Both the position numbers and the translations under genes were made by a program. Shown piece after piece: positions 1 to 6,230 of a stretch of DNA of 6,271 nt (positions are counted from its first letter, which is position 1; each line of letters starts with the position of its first letter). This DNA is from Victivallales bacterium (GTDB lineage Bacteria > Verrucomicrobiota > Lentisphaeria > Oligosphaerales > Oligosphaeraceae): assembly GCA_017963875.1 (NCBI GenBank), contig JAGCTA010000142.1, positions 1 through 6,271 on the forward strand, in the 5' to 3' direction. The notes under the pieces were generated by a model. That model was not told the DNA's origin. It saw only the letters and a list, made by a program, of their open reading frames with translations, and made no database searches.

Positions 1-957
1 CAACGCCATCCAATCTGCGGGAATGTCCGCGCCGACAATCTGCGTGTTCGCGTCAGCATCAAACTTGTCCGCCGCGACATTGTCGATTGGCAGCATGAAT
101 TTCACGCCTGCGGCTTTCGCTGCTTCAAGCGTCGCCTTCGCGGTATCAACGAGTTCGTCCTCGCAAAGGGATTTCGCGATGTCGTGCCCCTGCGCCTTCA
201 GGAAGGTATAGGCCATGCCGCCACCAATCAAAATCGTATCGACTTTCTTCATCAGGTTCTGCAAAACTTCCAGTTTGCCAGAGACTTTAGCACCGCCGAT
301 GATGGCGACAAAAGGACGCTGCGGATTCTCAACCGCCGAACCAAGATAATCCAGTTCCTTCTGCATCAGGAAACCTGCGACGCATGCGCCGCCTTTGGCT
401 TTCATGTATTTGCAGATGGACGCTGTGGAAGCATGATCACGATGCGCTGTGCCGAATGCGTCGTTGACATAGACGTCGCCATAACTTGCGAGTTTTTCCG
501 CCATCGCCGCTTTCTTCGCCTTCATATCGGCTTTCTTCGCGGCGTATTCTTCATCACTCATGCCTTCCGCCTGTTTCGCCTTGCCTTCTTCCGCCTTGTA
601 GAAACGGGTGTTTTCAAGCATGAGGACTTCGCCTGGCTTCAATGCGGCGGCTTCCGCATCCGCTGCCATGCAATCTGGCGCGAACTTCACTTCCTTGCCA
701 AGTTTGGTCGCCAGATAATCTGCAACTGGCTTCAGGCTAAACGCCTGCTCGTACCCCTTGCCGCTCGGACGCCCCAGATGGCTCATGAGAATCAGCGCCG
801 CACCCTGCTCAAGGATATACTGAATCGTCGGAAGCGCTGCGCGAACGCGGGTGTCATCCGTGATTTCCTGCTTGTCGTTCAGCGGCACGTTGAAATCGAC
901 GCGCATCACAACTTTCTTGCCTTTCACGCAAATGTCTTTCACTGTCTTCTTGTTCAT
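1..957 (-). CDS. pgk: Phosphoglycerate kinase, N-terminal part (3' end beyond window)
   Basis: The product transfers phosphate from 1,3-bisphosphoglycerate to ADP in glycolysis (reversed in gluconeogenesis), in the cytoplasm. The frame is open from ATG at 957 to the window edge, giving 319 residues of an expected 400 or so; only part of the C-terminal nucleotide-binding domain is missing. Family landmarks seen: RVDFNVPL at residues 19-26, SHLGRPSG at 59-66, LENTRF ending at 119, [13 protein letters not shown] from 161, and GGAKVSGK in the nucleotide-binding domain. The visible part ends in [10 protein letters not shown], the stretch just before the usual LDIGP loop. GGAGGC (967-972) lies 9 nt before the ATG and fixes the start. 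Odd point: the segment between RFY (120) and GDVYV (160) is about 20 residues longer than usual and rich in Lys, Ala and Glu. Family assignment is very secure. Confidence 0.97.
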   Translation of the reverse strand, partial: MNKKTVKDICVKGKKVVMRVDFNVPLNDKQEITDDTRVRAALPTIQYILEQGAALILMSHLGRPSGKGYEQAFSLKPVADYLATKLGKEVKFAPDCMAADAEAAALKPGEVLMLENTRFYKAEEGKAKQAEGMSDEEYAAKKADMKAKKAAMAEKLASYGDVYVNDAFGTAHRDHASTASICKYMKAKGGACVAGFLMQKELDYLGSAVENPQRPFVAIIGGAKVSGKLEVLQNLMKKVDTILIGGGMAYTFLKAQGHDIAKSLCEDELVDTAKATLEAAKAAGVKFMLPIDNVAADKFDADANTQIVGADIPADWMAL

Positions 958-1036
958 TGAAATTCTGCCTCCAACAATATAAGGTGAATAATGACGCTCT
1001 CCCGAAGGAAAGCCCAACTAAAATAAAACCACTTAT

Positions 1037-1066
1037 AATATATACCCTACTTGCGATTTCAGCCAA
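1037..1066 (-). promoter_or_regulatory. Candidate pgk promoter
   Basis: Read on the minus strand, TTGGCT (1061-1066, 4 of 6 to the sigma-70 -35 consensus) is followed after 18 bp by TATATT (1037-1042, 5 of 6 to the -10). A register using TATATA (1039-1044) gives a 16-bp spacer. Transcription would start near 1030, leaving a leader of about 70 nt before the pgk ATG. It sits between the terminator-like end of the candidate RNA and pgk, where an independent promoter is expected. The AT-rich sequence allows other registers. Confidence 0.4.
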
Positions 1067-1068
1067 TC

Positions 1069-1085
1069 CCAAGAACATCTTTTGT
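1069..1085. repeat. 17-bp repeat, copy 1 (16/17 match to 2024-2040)
   Basis: CCAAGAACATCTTTTGT here matches CCAAGAATATCTTTTGT at 2024-2040 except for one base. Weaker similarity continues on both sides: a CTGC lies 7-9 bp beyond each copy, and alternating matches occur on the other side. This copy lies just upstream of the candidate pgk -35 box on the minus strand. The two copies bracket the candidate RNA and the toxin-antitoxin operon. It could be a protein-binding site, a remnant of duplicated DNA or a cassette boundary. Confidence 0.6.
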
Positions 1086-1104
1086 TTGGACTCTGCTTTT
1101 TATT

Positions 1105-1122
1105 AAAAAACACTCTATTCCC
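1105..1122 (-). terminator. Probable 3' end of candidate RNA (stem plus T6)
   Basis: The 3' arm of the long-range stem (GGGAATAGAG on the minus strand) is followed directly by TGTTTTTT. The partner arm is about 135 nt away, so this is not a compact hairpin terminator, but a tight closing stem with a U tail is a common 3' end of small bacterial RNAs. Confidence 0.4.
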
Positions 1123-1267
1123 TATGAGGGTCGATAACAAAGCCATAGTGGCAGTTCAAAGTCCCCGAAGGATCAAATATCAGGTTGAGTGAAGCGAATC
1201 CTGGGGGACACAATCCTCAACATGATAACGACCTCTTGAGGTCGAACCTCCCTTCTGGGGAATAGAG
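1105..1267 (-). ncRNA. Candidate structured small RNA, 6S-like layout, family unknown
   Basis: No protein gene fits here, but the DNA is densely self-complementary. CTCTATTCCC (1113-1122) pairs perfectly with GGGAATAGAG (1258-1267), closing a unit of about 155 nt. Inside are a 7-bp-arm palindrome (1229-1244), an 11-bp interrupted stem (1161-1173 with 1198-1209), a small GCCA/TGGC hairpin (1142-1152) and a competing 11-bp pairing (1178-1189 with 1216-1227). On the minus strand the closing stem is followed by TG and six T (1105-1110), like an intrinsic terminator; the plus strand has no T tract. Closing stem, open middle and long apical hairpin within about 160 nt recall 6S RNA, but I see no decisive family sequence. 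A possible minus-strand promoter is TATACA (1307-1312) and GGTAAT (1284-1289), 17 bp apart. Alternatives: a leader element on the plus strand, or an inverted-repeat-bounded miniature element. Structure is clear; identity and strand are inferred. Confidence 0.45.
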
Positions 1268-1298
1268 CGTTAACAAAACAGGAATTACCTAAATAACT

Positions 1299-1322
1299 AT
1301 CTGATATGTATAATCTGATATG
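1299..1322. repeat. Direct repeat ATCTGATATG x2, around a TATAAT
   Basis: ATCTGATATG occurs at 1299-1308 and exactly again at 1313-1322, a 14-bp period. The interval forms a perfect TATAAT (1309-1314) on the plus strand, with only a weak -35 (TTACCT, 1285-1290). It could be a regulator-binding pair over a distal promoter of the toxin-antitoxin operon, or affect the oppositely oriented candidate RNA. Confidence 0.45.
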
Positions 1323-1352
1323 GGGAAAAAAAGACTTATTGATTTGCTTTTT

Positions 1353-1387
1353 TATAATTAATGCTACATTATGTAAAGATAATTAAT
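1353..1387 (+). promoter_or_regulatory. Candidate toxin-antitoxin promoter and operator
   Basis: A perfect TATAAT lies at 1353-1358, about 48 nt before the antitoxin ATG, though no good -35 is found at 17 bp. Just downstream is the inverted repeat TACAT-T-ATGTA (1365-1375), flanked by two exact copies of ATAATTAAT (1354-1362 and 1379-1387, 25-bp period). DinJ/RelB antitoxins repress their own operons by binding such palindromes through a ribbon-helix-helix domain, so this is the best operator candidate. AT richness makes chance short repeats likely. Confidence 0.4.
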
Positions 1388-1405
1388 TTACAAAAGGTTT
1401 ATTCT

Positions 1406-1684
1406 ATGAGTACAACATCAATCAATGTCAGACTTGATACCGTTTTAAAGCGCGATGCAGAAGAACTTTTCTCATCACTTGGGCTGAATATGACCTCGGC
1501 TATCAGCCTGTTCCTCCATCAGGCAGTTTGCGACCAGGCTATCCCCTTCCGTATCTGCAAATATCCAAAGCCCAATGCCACGACGATTGCGGCTTTGCGT
1601 GAAGCAGAAAGGCTTGCACGCGACCCAAACGCCAAGACATACACAACTGTGGATGAACTTTTCAAAGACCTGGATGCAGAATGA
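1406..1684 (+). CDS. dinJ: RelB/DinJ family antitoxin
   Basis: A 92-residue protein that should bind and neutralise the downstream toxin and repress the operon. Residues 1-45 (MSTTSINVRLD, then KRDAEELFSSLGLNMTSAI, then a second helix ending QAIPF) match the ribbon-helix-helix DNA-binding domain of DinJ, including the short N-terminal strand and the typical ALPF/AIPF ending. The C-terminal half is charged and ends in VDELFKDLDAE, like the toxin-wrapping tail of DinJ (DDLFDKLGI in E. coli). The start at 1406 is chosen because AAAAGG (1392-1397) lies 8 nt upstream; an in-frame ATG at 1361 has no such site and overlaps the promoter region. Its TGA stop overlaps the toxin start as ATGA (1681-1684), implying translational coupling. 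The symbol rests on similarity to E. coli DinJ. Confidence 0.9.
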   Translation: MSTTSINVRLDTVLKRDAEELFSSLGLNMTSAISLFLHQAVCDQAIPFRICKYPKPNATTIAALREAERLARDPNAKTYTTVDELFKDLDAE

Positions 1685-1956
1685 CATACAGAATCCGAAC
1701 AACGTCTCGTTTTCGCAAAGACTACAAACTCATGCAAAAACGGGGACTGGACATGACGCGCCTTCAAAAAGTCATTGCATTGCTTGCATCTGGCGAGACA
1801 TTGAACGAAATGTATCATGACCATCCACTCAGTGGTGAATATGCAGGTCATCGAGAATGCCATATTTCACCTGATTGGCTTCTGGTCTATTACAAGGAAA
1901 ATGATATTCTTGTCCTGACTCTTGCCAGGACTGGAACGCACAGCGATCTGTTTTGA
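1681..1956 (+). CDS. yafQ: YafQ family mRNA interferase toxin (RelE superfamily)
   Basis: A 91-residue protein, the same size as E. coli YafQ, a ribosome-dependent endoribonuclease that cuts mRNA during translation and causes growth arrest. The second half follows YafQ closely: YHDHPLSG (45-52), GHRECHISPDWLLVY (56-70) and ARTGTHSDLF (82-91). Residues equivalent to YafQ catalytic His50, His63, Asp67, His87 and Phe91 are present as His48, His61, Asp65, His87 and Phe91, so the enzyme looks intact. The N-terminus (FRKDYKLMQKRGLDM) has the basic helix typical of the family. The ATG overlaps the antitoxin stop, with no separate binding site visible. No T-rich hairpin follows the gene, so its transcript end is unclear. 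The pair sits alone between minus-strand genes, typical of a horizontally acquired module. Confidence 0.93.
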   Translation: MTYRIRTTSRFRKDYKLMQKRGLDMTRLQKVIALLASGETLNEMYHDHPLSGEYAGHRECHISPDWLLVYYKENDILVLTLARTGTHSDLF

Positions 1957-2023
1957 CTCCCTGAGCCTTTAAGCAGTTCTCTGAGCGGACACAAATCAAC
2001 CAACCACATAAAGTGCGCTAGTG

Positions 2024-2040
2024 CCAAGAATATCTTTTGT
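2024..2040. repeat. 17-bp repeat, copy 2
   Basis: CCAAGAATATCTTTTGT, one base different from the copy at 1069-1085 and in the same orientation, 955 bp away. It lies in the 236-bp gap (1957-2192) after the toxin gene, where I see no coding potential. That gap also holds a GC-rich inverted repeat (CTGGC 2087-2091 / GCCAG 2101-2105) with no T tract. Confidence 0.6.
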
Positions 2041-2127
2041 CCTTTGCCCCTGCAAACCACCTTTACCACGGCTTTCTTGGCCTGTGCTGGCTGCGCAGCG
2101 GCCAGTTAAAGTGCACCAGAAACACAT

Positions 2128-2165
2128 AAAAAAACGCGCACTCCACTCATTGGCAGAATGCGCGT
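2128..2165 (-). terminator. Intrinsic terminator of the pseudopilin gene cluster
   Basis: On the minus strand ACGCGCA (2159-2165) pairs with TGCGCGT (2134-2140), a 7-bp GC-rich stem with an 18-nt loop that can pair further, followed by a run of seven T (2128-2134, the first of which belongs to the stem). It lies 28 nt past the stop of the last pseudopilin gene (2193). It serves the minus strand; the plus strand has no T run after the stem. Confidence 0.85.
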
Positions 2166-2192
2166 ATCAAAAGATGCTTTAACTAGCCCGCC

Positions 2193-2954
2193 TTATCTGA
2201 CAGCGTTCGCCTCCCCGTTCCAAAGATCTTCGGCACCGCTGGCCGTGCGGTACTTGACCGCGTTCTGCGTCTCCACATGGCCGTCAAGCATCAGGACATT
2301 GCGTCCTTTGCCATGAGCACCATAGTCGCGGACATCCTCATTCGTTGCATCTTTAAAGCCAAACTTCCAGATGGACCCACCTTTGACCTGCGTGGCCTTC
2401 CAATGGTCGGCGAGATAGGCGTAGTCAGACGGATTCTTCGCCTGGGACTGATTCTCAAGGGAAGTGCCTCCCGATGGATTTCCGACAAACTTGCTGGCTC
2501 CAATATAGGCGTTCATCGCATAACTCATCGTCATAGGAGCCCAATACCATGTGCCCAAATGCACAGGATCCGAAGGACAGATCAATTGGACAATCTCGGT
2601 GGCAGCAGTGCCGCCGTAGCCGGCAAGTTGCTGTTCCGTAAACTTGACGGTCTTCGCAGTAAATCCACCAAAATTCTGAGTGTTATTACGAAGCCAGTCC
2701 CCGAAATGGCCAGCATTATCGACCTTTTGACCAGCACCCAATAACTTACTTCCCAAATAGTTTCCTTCGTATTCGTCTGCGTACATCGCAGCGCCGAGGC
2801 CAAACGTCTTCTCATTGTTGACGCAGGAAATCGCACGCGCCTTATCACGCGCTTTCGCCAATGCTGGCAGAAGCATCGCCGCCAGAATCGCGATGATTGC
2901 AATCACGACCAACAACTCAATCAACGTGAATTTAAACAATCTTGTAATTTTCAT
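2193..2954 (-). CDS. Prepilin-type N-terminal domain protein, H-X9-DG family (gene 5 of 5)
   Basis: A 253-residue exported pseudopilin-like protein, the last gene of the cluster. A short leader (MKITRLFK) is followed by [20 protein letters not shown], the prepilin methylation/cleavage helix with Glu at position +5 but Lys rather than Gly at -1. After the helix come [10 protein letters not shown] (Cys44), a variable middle, [29 protein letters not shown] and a C-terminal H-X9-DG motif (His214, Asp224-Gly225). Such proteins are usually annotated as type II secretion/pilus-related; the actual role in this lineage is unknown. ATG at 2954 is chosen over one 24 nt upstream because TAGGAG (2965-2970) lies 10 nt before it. 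The tail ends [13 protein letters not shown], where its two nearest paralogues have GGTTAVR. A 40-bp stretch near the 3' end is identical to the gene at 3816-4568. Confidence 0.9.
   Translation of the reverse strand: MKITRLFKFTLIELLVVIAIIAILAAMLLPALAKARDKARAISCVNNEKTFGLGAAMYADEYEGNYLGSKLLGAGQKVDNAGHFGDWLRNNTQNFGGFTAKTVKFTEQQLAGYGGTAATEIVQLICPSDPVHLGTWYWAPMTMSYAMNAYIGASKFVGNPSGGTSLENQSQAKNPSDYAYLADHWKATQVKGGSIWKFGFKDATNEDVRDYGAHGKGRNVLMLDGHVETQNAVKYRTASGAEDLWNGEANAVR
2218..2257. repeat. 40-bp identical block, copy 1 (matches 3841-3880)
   Basis: An uninterrupted 40-bp identity within the 3' coding ends of the first and third genes from the terminator. It encodes the [14 protein letters not shown] region. 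The gene lying between them (2997-3752) differs at many positions in the same region, including synonymous ones. This suggests recent sequence exchange or a more recent shared ancestor. Confidence 0.85.
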
Positions 2955-2996
2955 GACAACTTTGCTCCTATTCCGCATTAACTATACAAAATCTAA

Positions 2997-3752
2997 TCAA
3001 CGGACCGCCGTCGTCCCCCCATTCCAAAGGTCTTCGGCCTTGCTCGCAACACGGTACGTGACAGCGCTCTGCGATTCGACATGACCGTCGAGCATCAGAG
3101 CATTGCGTTGCTTCCCATGAGCGCCATACTCGCGAACATCCGCAAAGCCGTTGGTTCCACCAGCAGCCCAAATTATGCCGCCTTTCGCCTGATAACTCCT
3201 CCAGTTATCGCAGATATACATGACGCCTGACGGATTTTTTGCCTGCGACTGGTTCTCAAGCGAAGTGCCATCCGTGGGATTGCCAGGGGGACTGTATTTG
3301 TTGCTGCCGATATAGTAGTTCATGCCGTAACTCATCTCCATTGCTCCCCAATACCATGTGACAATACGAATCGGGTCCGAAGGACAAATCAACTCGAGGA
3401 CGCTCGTCATCGAAACCCCTGCGGACGAATACTGTTGCGCATTCGTGACGCCCTTACGGGTTGTCAGACCGCCGAACTCCTGCGCTTTCGGGCGGATGTA
3501 GTCCCCCCAGTGGCCGACATTCGTTATCAACTGCCCTGGTCCATGGAGTTTGATTCCGAGGTAGTTGCCGTCATATTCGTCCGCATACATTGCGCAGCCG
3601 AGCCCGAGTGTCTTCAGATTGTTGACGCAGGAAATCGCACGCGCCTTGTCACGCGCTTTCGCCAATGCAGGTAGAAGCATCGCCGCCAGAATCGCGATGA
3701 TCGCAATCACGACCAGCAATTCAATCAGGGTGAACATCAAAAATCTTTTCAT
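2997..3752 (-). CDS. Prepilin-type N-terminal domain protein, H-X9-DG family (gene 4 of 5)
   Basis: A 251-residue paralogue with the same plan: leader MKRFLM, cleavage helix from Phe7 with Met in place of the usual Gly at -1, AISC (Cys42), [45 protein letters not shown] and H-X9-DG (His212, Asp222-Gly223), ending [13 protein letters not shown]. The start at 3752 is preferred over an ATG 51 nt further upstream because AAGGAG (3764-3769) lies 11 nt before it and the leader then matches the paralogues. The Shine-Dalgarno GGAG can pair with CTCC just 4 nt later (3756-3767), so the site may be partly hidden in the mRNA. The gap to the next gene is 42 nt, consistent with one transcript. Expected location is the inner membrane or an extracytoplasmic pseudopilus; no specific function can be assigned. 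Confidence 0.9.
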   Translation of the reverse strand: MKRFLMFTLIELLVVIAIIAILAAMLLPALAKARDKARAISCVNNLKTLGLGCAMYADEYDGNYLGIKLHGPGQLITNVGHWGDYIRPKAQEFGGLTTRKGVTNAQQYSSAGVSMTSVLELICPSDPIRIVTWYWGAMEMSYGMNYYIGSNKYSPPGNPTDGTSLENQSQAKNPSGVMYICDNWRSYQAKGGIIWAAGGTNGFADVREYGAHGKQRNALMLDGHVESQSAVTYRVASKAEDLWNGGTTAVR

Positions 3753-3815
3753 CGTGGAGATAACTCCTTCACTTAAAATATGTTTTATAACAACTACGAG
3801 CAAATTTCACCCTTG

Positions 3816-4568
3816 TCAGCGAACAGCGGTGGTTCCGCCATTCCAAAGATCTTCGGCACCGCTGGCCGTGCGGTACTTGATTGCATTCTGCGCTTCGACG
3901 TGTCCATCAAGAAGCAATACGTTACGTGCCTTTCCATGGGCTCCGTTCGAGCGGCCATCCTCATTGGGGGAGTTTTTCTCTCCAATGTAAAACGTCGTTC
4001 CGCCAACAGTCTGCACGCCCTTCCAGTGATCGGCGACGTAGGCAATCTCAGAAGGATTCTTCGCCTGTGTCTGCGTTGAAAGCAAACTGCCCTCTGTCGG
4101 CGCCGACAAATAAGCGGATGAACCGATATACCTGTTCATGCCATAGGTGATTTCCGTCGGACACCAATACCACGACACCTTGCGGATCGAGTCGCTTGGA
4201 CAAGTGAGTTCAGGAAGTTGCCACGCGTTTTTGCCGATATTGTCGCCACGCTGTTGCGCGTTGATGATGGTGCTTTTTCGTGCAAGCCCCAGCGAACTGT
4301 AACTCTGAACCATCCACTCAAGCCATGGTTCCGTATAGGGTGCGCCGATGACCGCCATCATGCTTCCAAGGTACGTTCCATTATGCTCGTCAGCATAAAT
4401 TGCCAAGATAAGGCCACCTGTCTTCAGATTGTTGACGCAGGATATCGCACGCGCCTTCTCGCGCGCCTTCGCCAACGCTGGCAACAACATTGCGGCCAAA
4501 ATCGCGATGATGGCAATCACGACTAGCAGTTCAATCAGCGTAAATCTAAAAAATGACTTGTTTTTCAT
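3816..4568 (-). CDS. Prepilin-type N-terminal domain protein, H-X9-DG family (gene 3 of 5)
   Basis: A 250-residue paralogue. Leader MKNKSFFR is followed by the same cleavage helix (Phe9, Arg at -1), [10 protein letters not shown] (Cys44), [12 protein letters not shown], a middle unlike the other copies ([17 protein letters not shown]), [32 protein letters not shown] and H-X9-DG (His211, Asp221-Gly222), ending [19 protein letters not shown] (4576-4581) lies 7 nt before ATG 4568. The stop of the preceding gene is at 4583-4585, only 14 nt away, so the two are very probably co-transcribed and translationally coupled. It joins the two subfamilies: its upstream neighbours belong to the shorter type and its downstream neighbours to its own type. 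Confidence 0.9.
   Translation of the reverse strand: MKNKSFFRFTLIELLVVIAIIAILAAMLLPALAKAREKARAISCVNNLKTGGLILAIYADEHNGTYLGSMMAVIGAPYTEPWLEWMVQSYSSLGLARKSTIINAQQRGDNIGKNAWQLPELTCPSDSIRKVSWYWCPTEITYGMNRYIGSSAYLSAPTEGSLLSTQTQAKNPSEIAYVADHWKGVQTVGGTTFYIGEKNSPNEDGRSNGAHGKARNVLLLDGHVEAQNAIKYRTASGAEDLWNGGTTAVR
3841..3880. repeat. 40-bp identical block, copy 2 (matches 2218-2257)
   Basis: Second copy of the perfect 40-bp match in the 3' coding end of the pseudopilin genes, 1,623 bp from the first. It begins TTCCAAAGATCTTCGG on the plus strand. Flanking positions diverge immediately on both sides. Confidence 0.85.
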
Positions 4569-4582
4569 AATCGTGCCTTTTG

Positions 4583-5299
4583 TTATTCCGTCCACACGAC
4601 TTCGCCAGTGGCGACATTGCCTTTCTTCGACTGCCGTGGACGGAAATGGAAATACGAACTGAACAACTGATTGCGTTTGACATTGTCAACCGAACCATCC
4701 ACGCAAACGCCATTGGCGGAATCCGCATGACGGCCCGACATAGCGTATGTGCTCGTCGCATTGTACTCGCGGAACGTCGGATTGCCAAGATTGAGGAACT
4801 GCGTTCCATCCCAACTGACGCTCGAGGATTTCACATCCGCCGCATCCGCAAAGATAAATGGCCTGCCGCCGCCCTTGACATGTGCGTCGAGGATGCCGAT
4901 GGTCACAGGGTCACCCTGATTATGCGATTGTGCTCTGCAGTTGAAGCAGAAGGTGATGTAATTGTGGCCGTAGGATGTGTCGAAACTCTCCGCAGTGATT
5001 TTCTTCAATGAACTCGGGCACTTAAACACCTTGTAGTCGATATCATACAGGTTCTTCAACACATGGTTCCAATATTGGCCATATTGACCGTTGTAGATGC
5101 TCTGCACATAATAGTCGCTGTAGTCCATCGCATACATGCTGGAATAAAGCCCAAGTTGCTTCAGGTTGCTGCGGCAGGAGATGTCCCGCGCCTTCTCGCG
5201 TGCCTTCGCCAGTGCTGGCAGCAGCATCGCCGCCAGAATCGCGATGATTGCGATGACTACTAGCAACTCAATCAGGGTAAACTGGAAAATCTTTTTCAT
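4583..5299 (-). CDS. Prepilin-type N-terminal domain protein, H-X9-DG family, short type (gene 2 of 5)
   Basis: A 238-residue pseudopilin-like protein of the second subfamily. Leader MKKIFQ, cleavage helix from Phe7 (Gln at -1), [19 protein letters not shown], then [64 protein letters not shown] and H-X9-DG (His191, Asp201-Gly202), ending GEVVWTE. It is nearest to the upstream gene (5370-6101). The start at ATG 5299 matches paralogue leaders; only a weak AAGAAG (5304-5309) lies 4 nt before it, and an in-frame TTG at 5317 has no better site, so translation may be weak. Seven Cys residues, several in FCFNC and GVCVDG, might form disulfides once exported. Confidence 0.88.
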   Translation of the reverse strand: MKKIFQFTLIELLVVIAIIAILAAMLLPALAKAREKARDISCRSNLKQLGLYSSMYAMDYSDYYVQSIYNGQYGQYWNHVLKNLYDIDYKVFKCPSSLKKITAESFDTSYGHNYITFCFNCRAQSHNQGDPVTIGILDAHVKGGGRPFIFADAADVKSSSVSWDGTQFLNLGNPTFREYNATSTYAMSGRHADSANGVCVDGSVDNVKRNQLFSSYFHFRPRQSKKGNVATGEVVWTE

Positions 5300-5369
5300 G
5301 ATGCTTCTTGAACCCAATGAGTATTTGACTTTTCGATGCAGAAAAAAGAGATATTCCTCAACAATTTAA

Positions 5370-6101
5370 TCAATCCGCCCAGGTGACCTTGCCTGTGTCT
5401 TTATCGCGAGAATGGTACGGCCTCATATAGTTTGTGCCGCCTCTGACGGCATTGCGCTTGGCCTGTGTGACCGAGCCGTCGCGCATCAGACCGTTGATGC
5501 TGCCATTGTGTCTCATGGACAACGCGTAGGTCGCCGTCTGGTTTTCTTCGCGGAAATAGCAGTTCACGGAACAAAAGACCGTGTCGTCCCACGATTCCTG
5601 AGTGGATTTCACGTCTGCGGAGTCGACGAACATGAACGGCGTGCGACCATTGGTGGCGCAATGCGCATCAAGTTCCTGGACGGTGATGGGGGAGCGGGTA
5701 TGCTCGATCTGATGGCCGAAAATCTCGAAAACATGCCCATAACAGGCCGCCTGGCCACCCTGGGAAGTTGATGTGTCCAAATTTACCGTCTTGGTGGAAC
5801 TTGGGCACTTGTAAATCTTGTAATCCACTTGATACTGGTTGATGAGGAATTTCGGCCAGTAGCCCTGATTGCCGCCGCCGACAGTATTGTACGCGCTGAC
5901 CATATAGAAGTCCCTGTTGTCCATCGTGTACATCATCTGGATCAGCCCCAACTGCTTCAGATTGCTGCGACATGAGATGTCACGAGCCTTCTCACGCGCC
6001 TTCGCCAATGCTGGCAGGAGCATTGCCGCCAGAATCGCGATGATTGCGATAACGACCAACAGTTCAATCAACGTGAATTTCAGCATTTGTCTGATGTTCA
6101 T
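5370..6101 (-). CDS. Prepilin-type N-terminal domain protein, H-X9-DG family, short type (gene 1 of 5)
   Basis: The promoter-proximal member, 243 residues from ATG 6101. Leader MNIRQMLK, cleavage helix from Phe9 (Lys at -1), [89 protein letters not shown] and H-X9-DG (His198, Asp208-Gly209), ending GKVTWAD. AAGGA (6111-6115) lies 9 nt before ATG 6101 but only 3 nt before ATG 6107, so 6101 is preferred; choosing 6107 adds Met-Thr. A 70-nt gap separates it from the next gene. A weak 4-bp hairpin with six T there might cause partial termination. Function beyond export and pilin-like assembly is not known. Confidence 0.88.
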   Translation of the reverse strand: MNIRQMLKFTLIELLVVIAIIAILAAMLLPALAKAREKARDISCRSNLKQLGLIQMMYTMDNRDFYMVSAYNTVGGGNQGYWPKFLINQYQVDYKIYKCPSSTKTVNLDTSTSQGGQAACYGHVFEIFGHQIEHTRSPITVQELDAHCATNGRTPFMFVDSADVKSTQESWDDTVFCSVNCYFREENQTATYALSMRHNGSINGLMRDGSVTQAKRNAVRGGTNYMRPYHSRDKDTGKVTWAD

Positions 6102-6123
6102 GGTCATTTTTCCTTATTTATTT

Positions 6124-6170
6124 TTAATTATGATTTAATAGAATTCATTAATTATGATTTAATAGAATTC
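6124..6170. repeat. Perfect 23-bp tandem repeat upstream of the pseudopilin operon
   Basis: Two identical 23-bp units (6124-6146 and 6148-6170), starting TTAATTATGA and ending GAATTC, separated by one base for a 24-bp period. They lie just upstream of the ribosome binding site of the first pseudopilin gene. On the minus strand each unit supplies TATTAA and CATAAT, both -10-like, but I find no convincing -35 in register. Possible roles are a duplicated promoter element, a regulator-binding pair, or slippage-prone DNA. Confidence 0.8.
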
Positions 6171-6230
6171 GCTATTCATTCCTCATTCATTTAATACTGC
6201 CATTTGGGATTACGCGTAACATTTTGGTTC

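Noticed and set aside
184..960. Long plus-strand open frame opposite pgk
   Set aside because: It is the antisense shadow of a clearly recognisable phosphoglycerate kinase frame and resembles no family.
854..1078. Minus-strand frame of 74 codons overlapping the pgk start
   Set aside because: It covers the candidate pgk promoter and the pgk N-terminus in another frame, with no binding site or recognisable motif.
1105..1267. Inverted-repeat-bounded miniature transposable element
   Set aside because: Terminal repeats are only 10 bp and no clear target duplication is seen, while internal pairing and the T tract fit an RNA better; kept only as an alternative.
1519..1863. Minus-strand frame of 114 codons across the toxin-antitoxin genes
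   Set aside because: Shadow of two well-supported overlapping plus-strand genes.
2087..2105. GC-rich inverted repeat after the toxin gene, considered as its terminator
   Set aside because: A 5-bp stem with no T tract on either strand; not enough to call a terminator.
2277..2744. Plus-strand frame of 155 codons opposite the last pseudopilin gene
   Set aside because: Antisense shadow; similar shadows recur opposite each paralogue because the DNA is repeated.
5343..5365. Weak hairpin followed by T6 between the first two pseudopilin genes (minus strand)
   Set aside because: Only about 4 bp with a G-T pair; at most partial termination, not a reliable feature.
2193..6101. The repeated 110-bp 5' ends of the pilin-like genes, considered as a CRISPR-like or repeat array
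   Set aside because: The spacing is gene-length and the similarity follows the coding of the cleavage helix, so it reflects paralogous genes.
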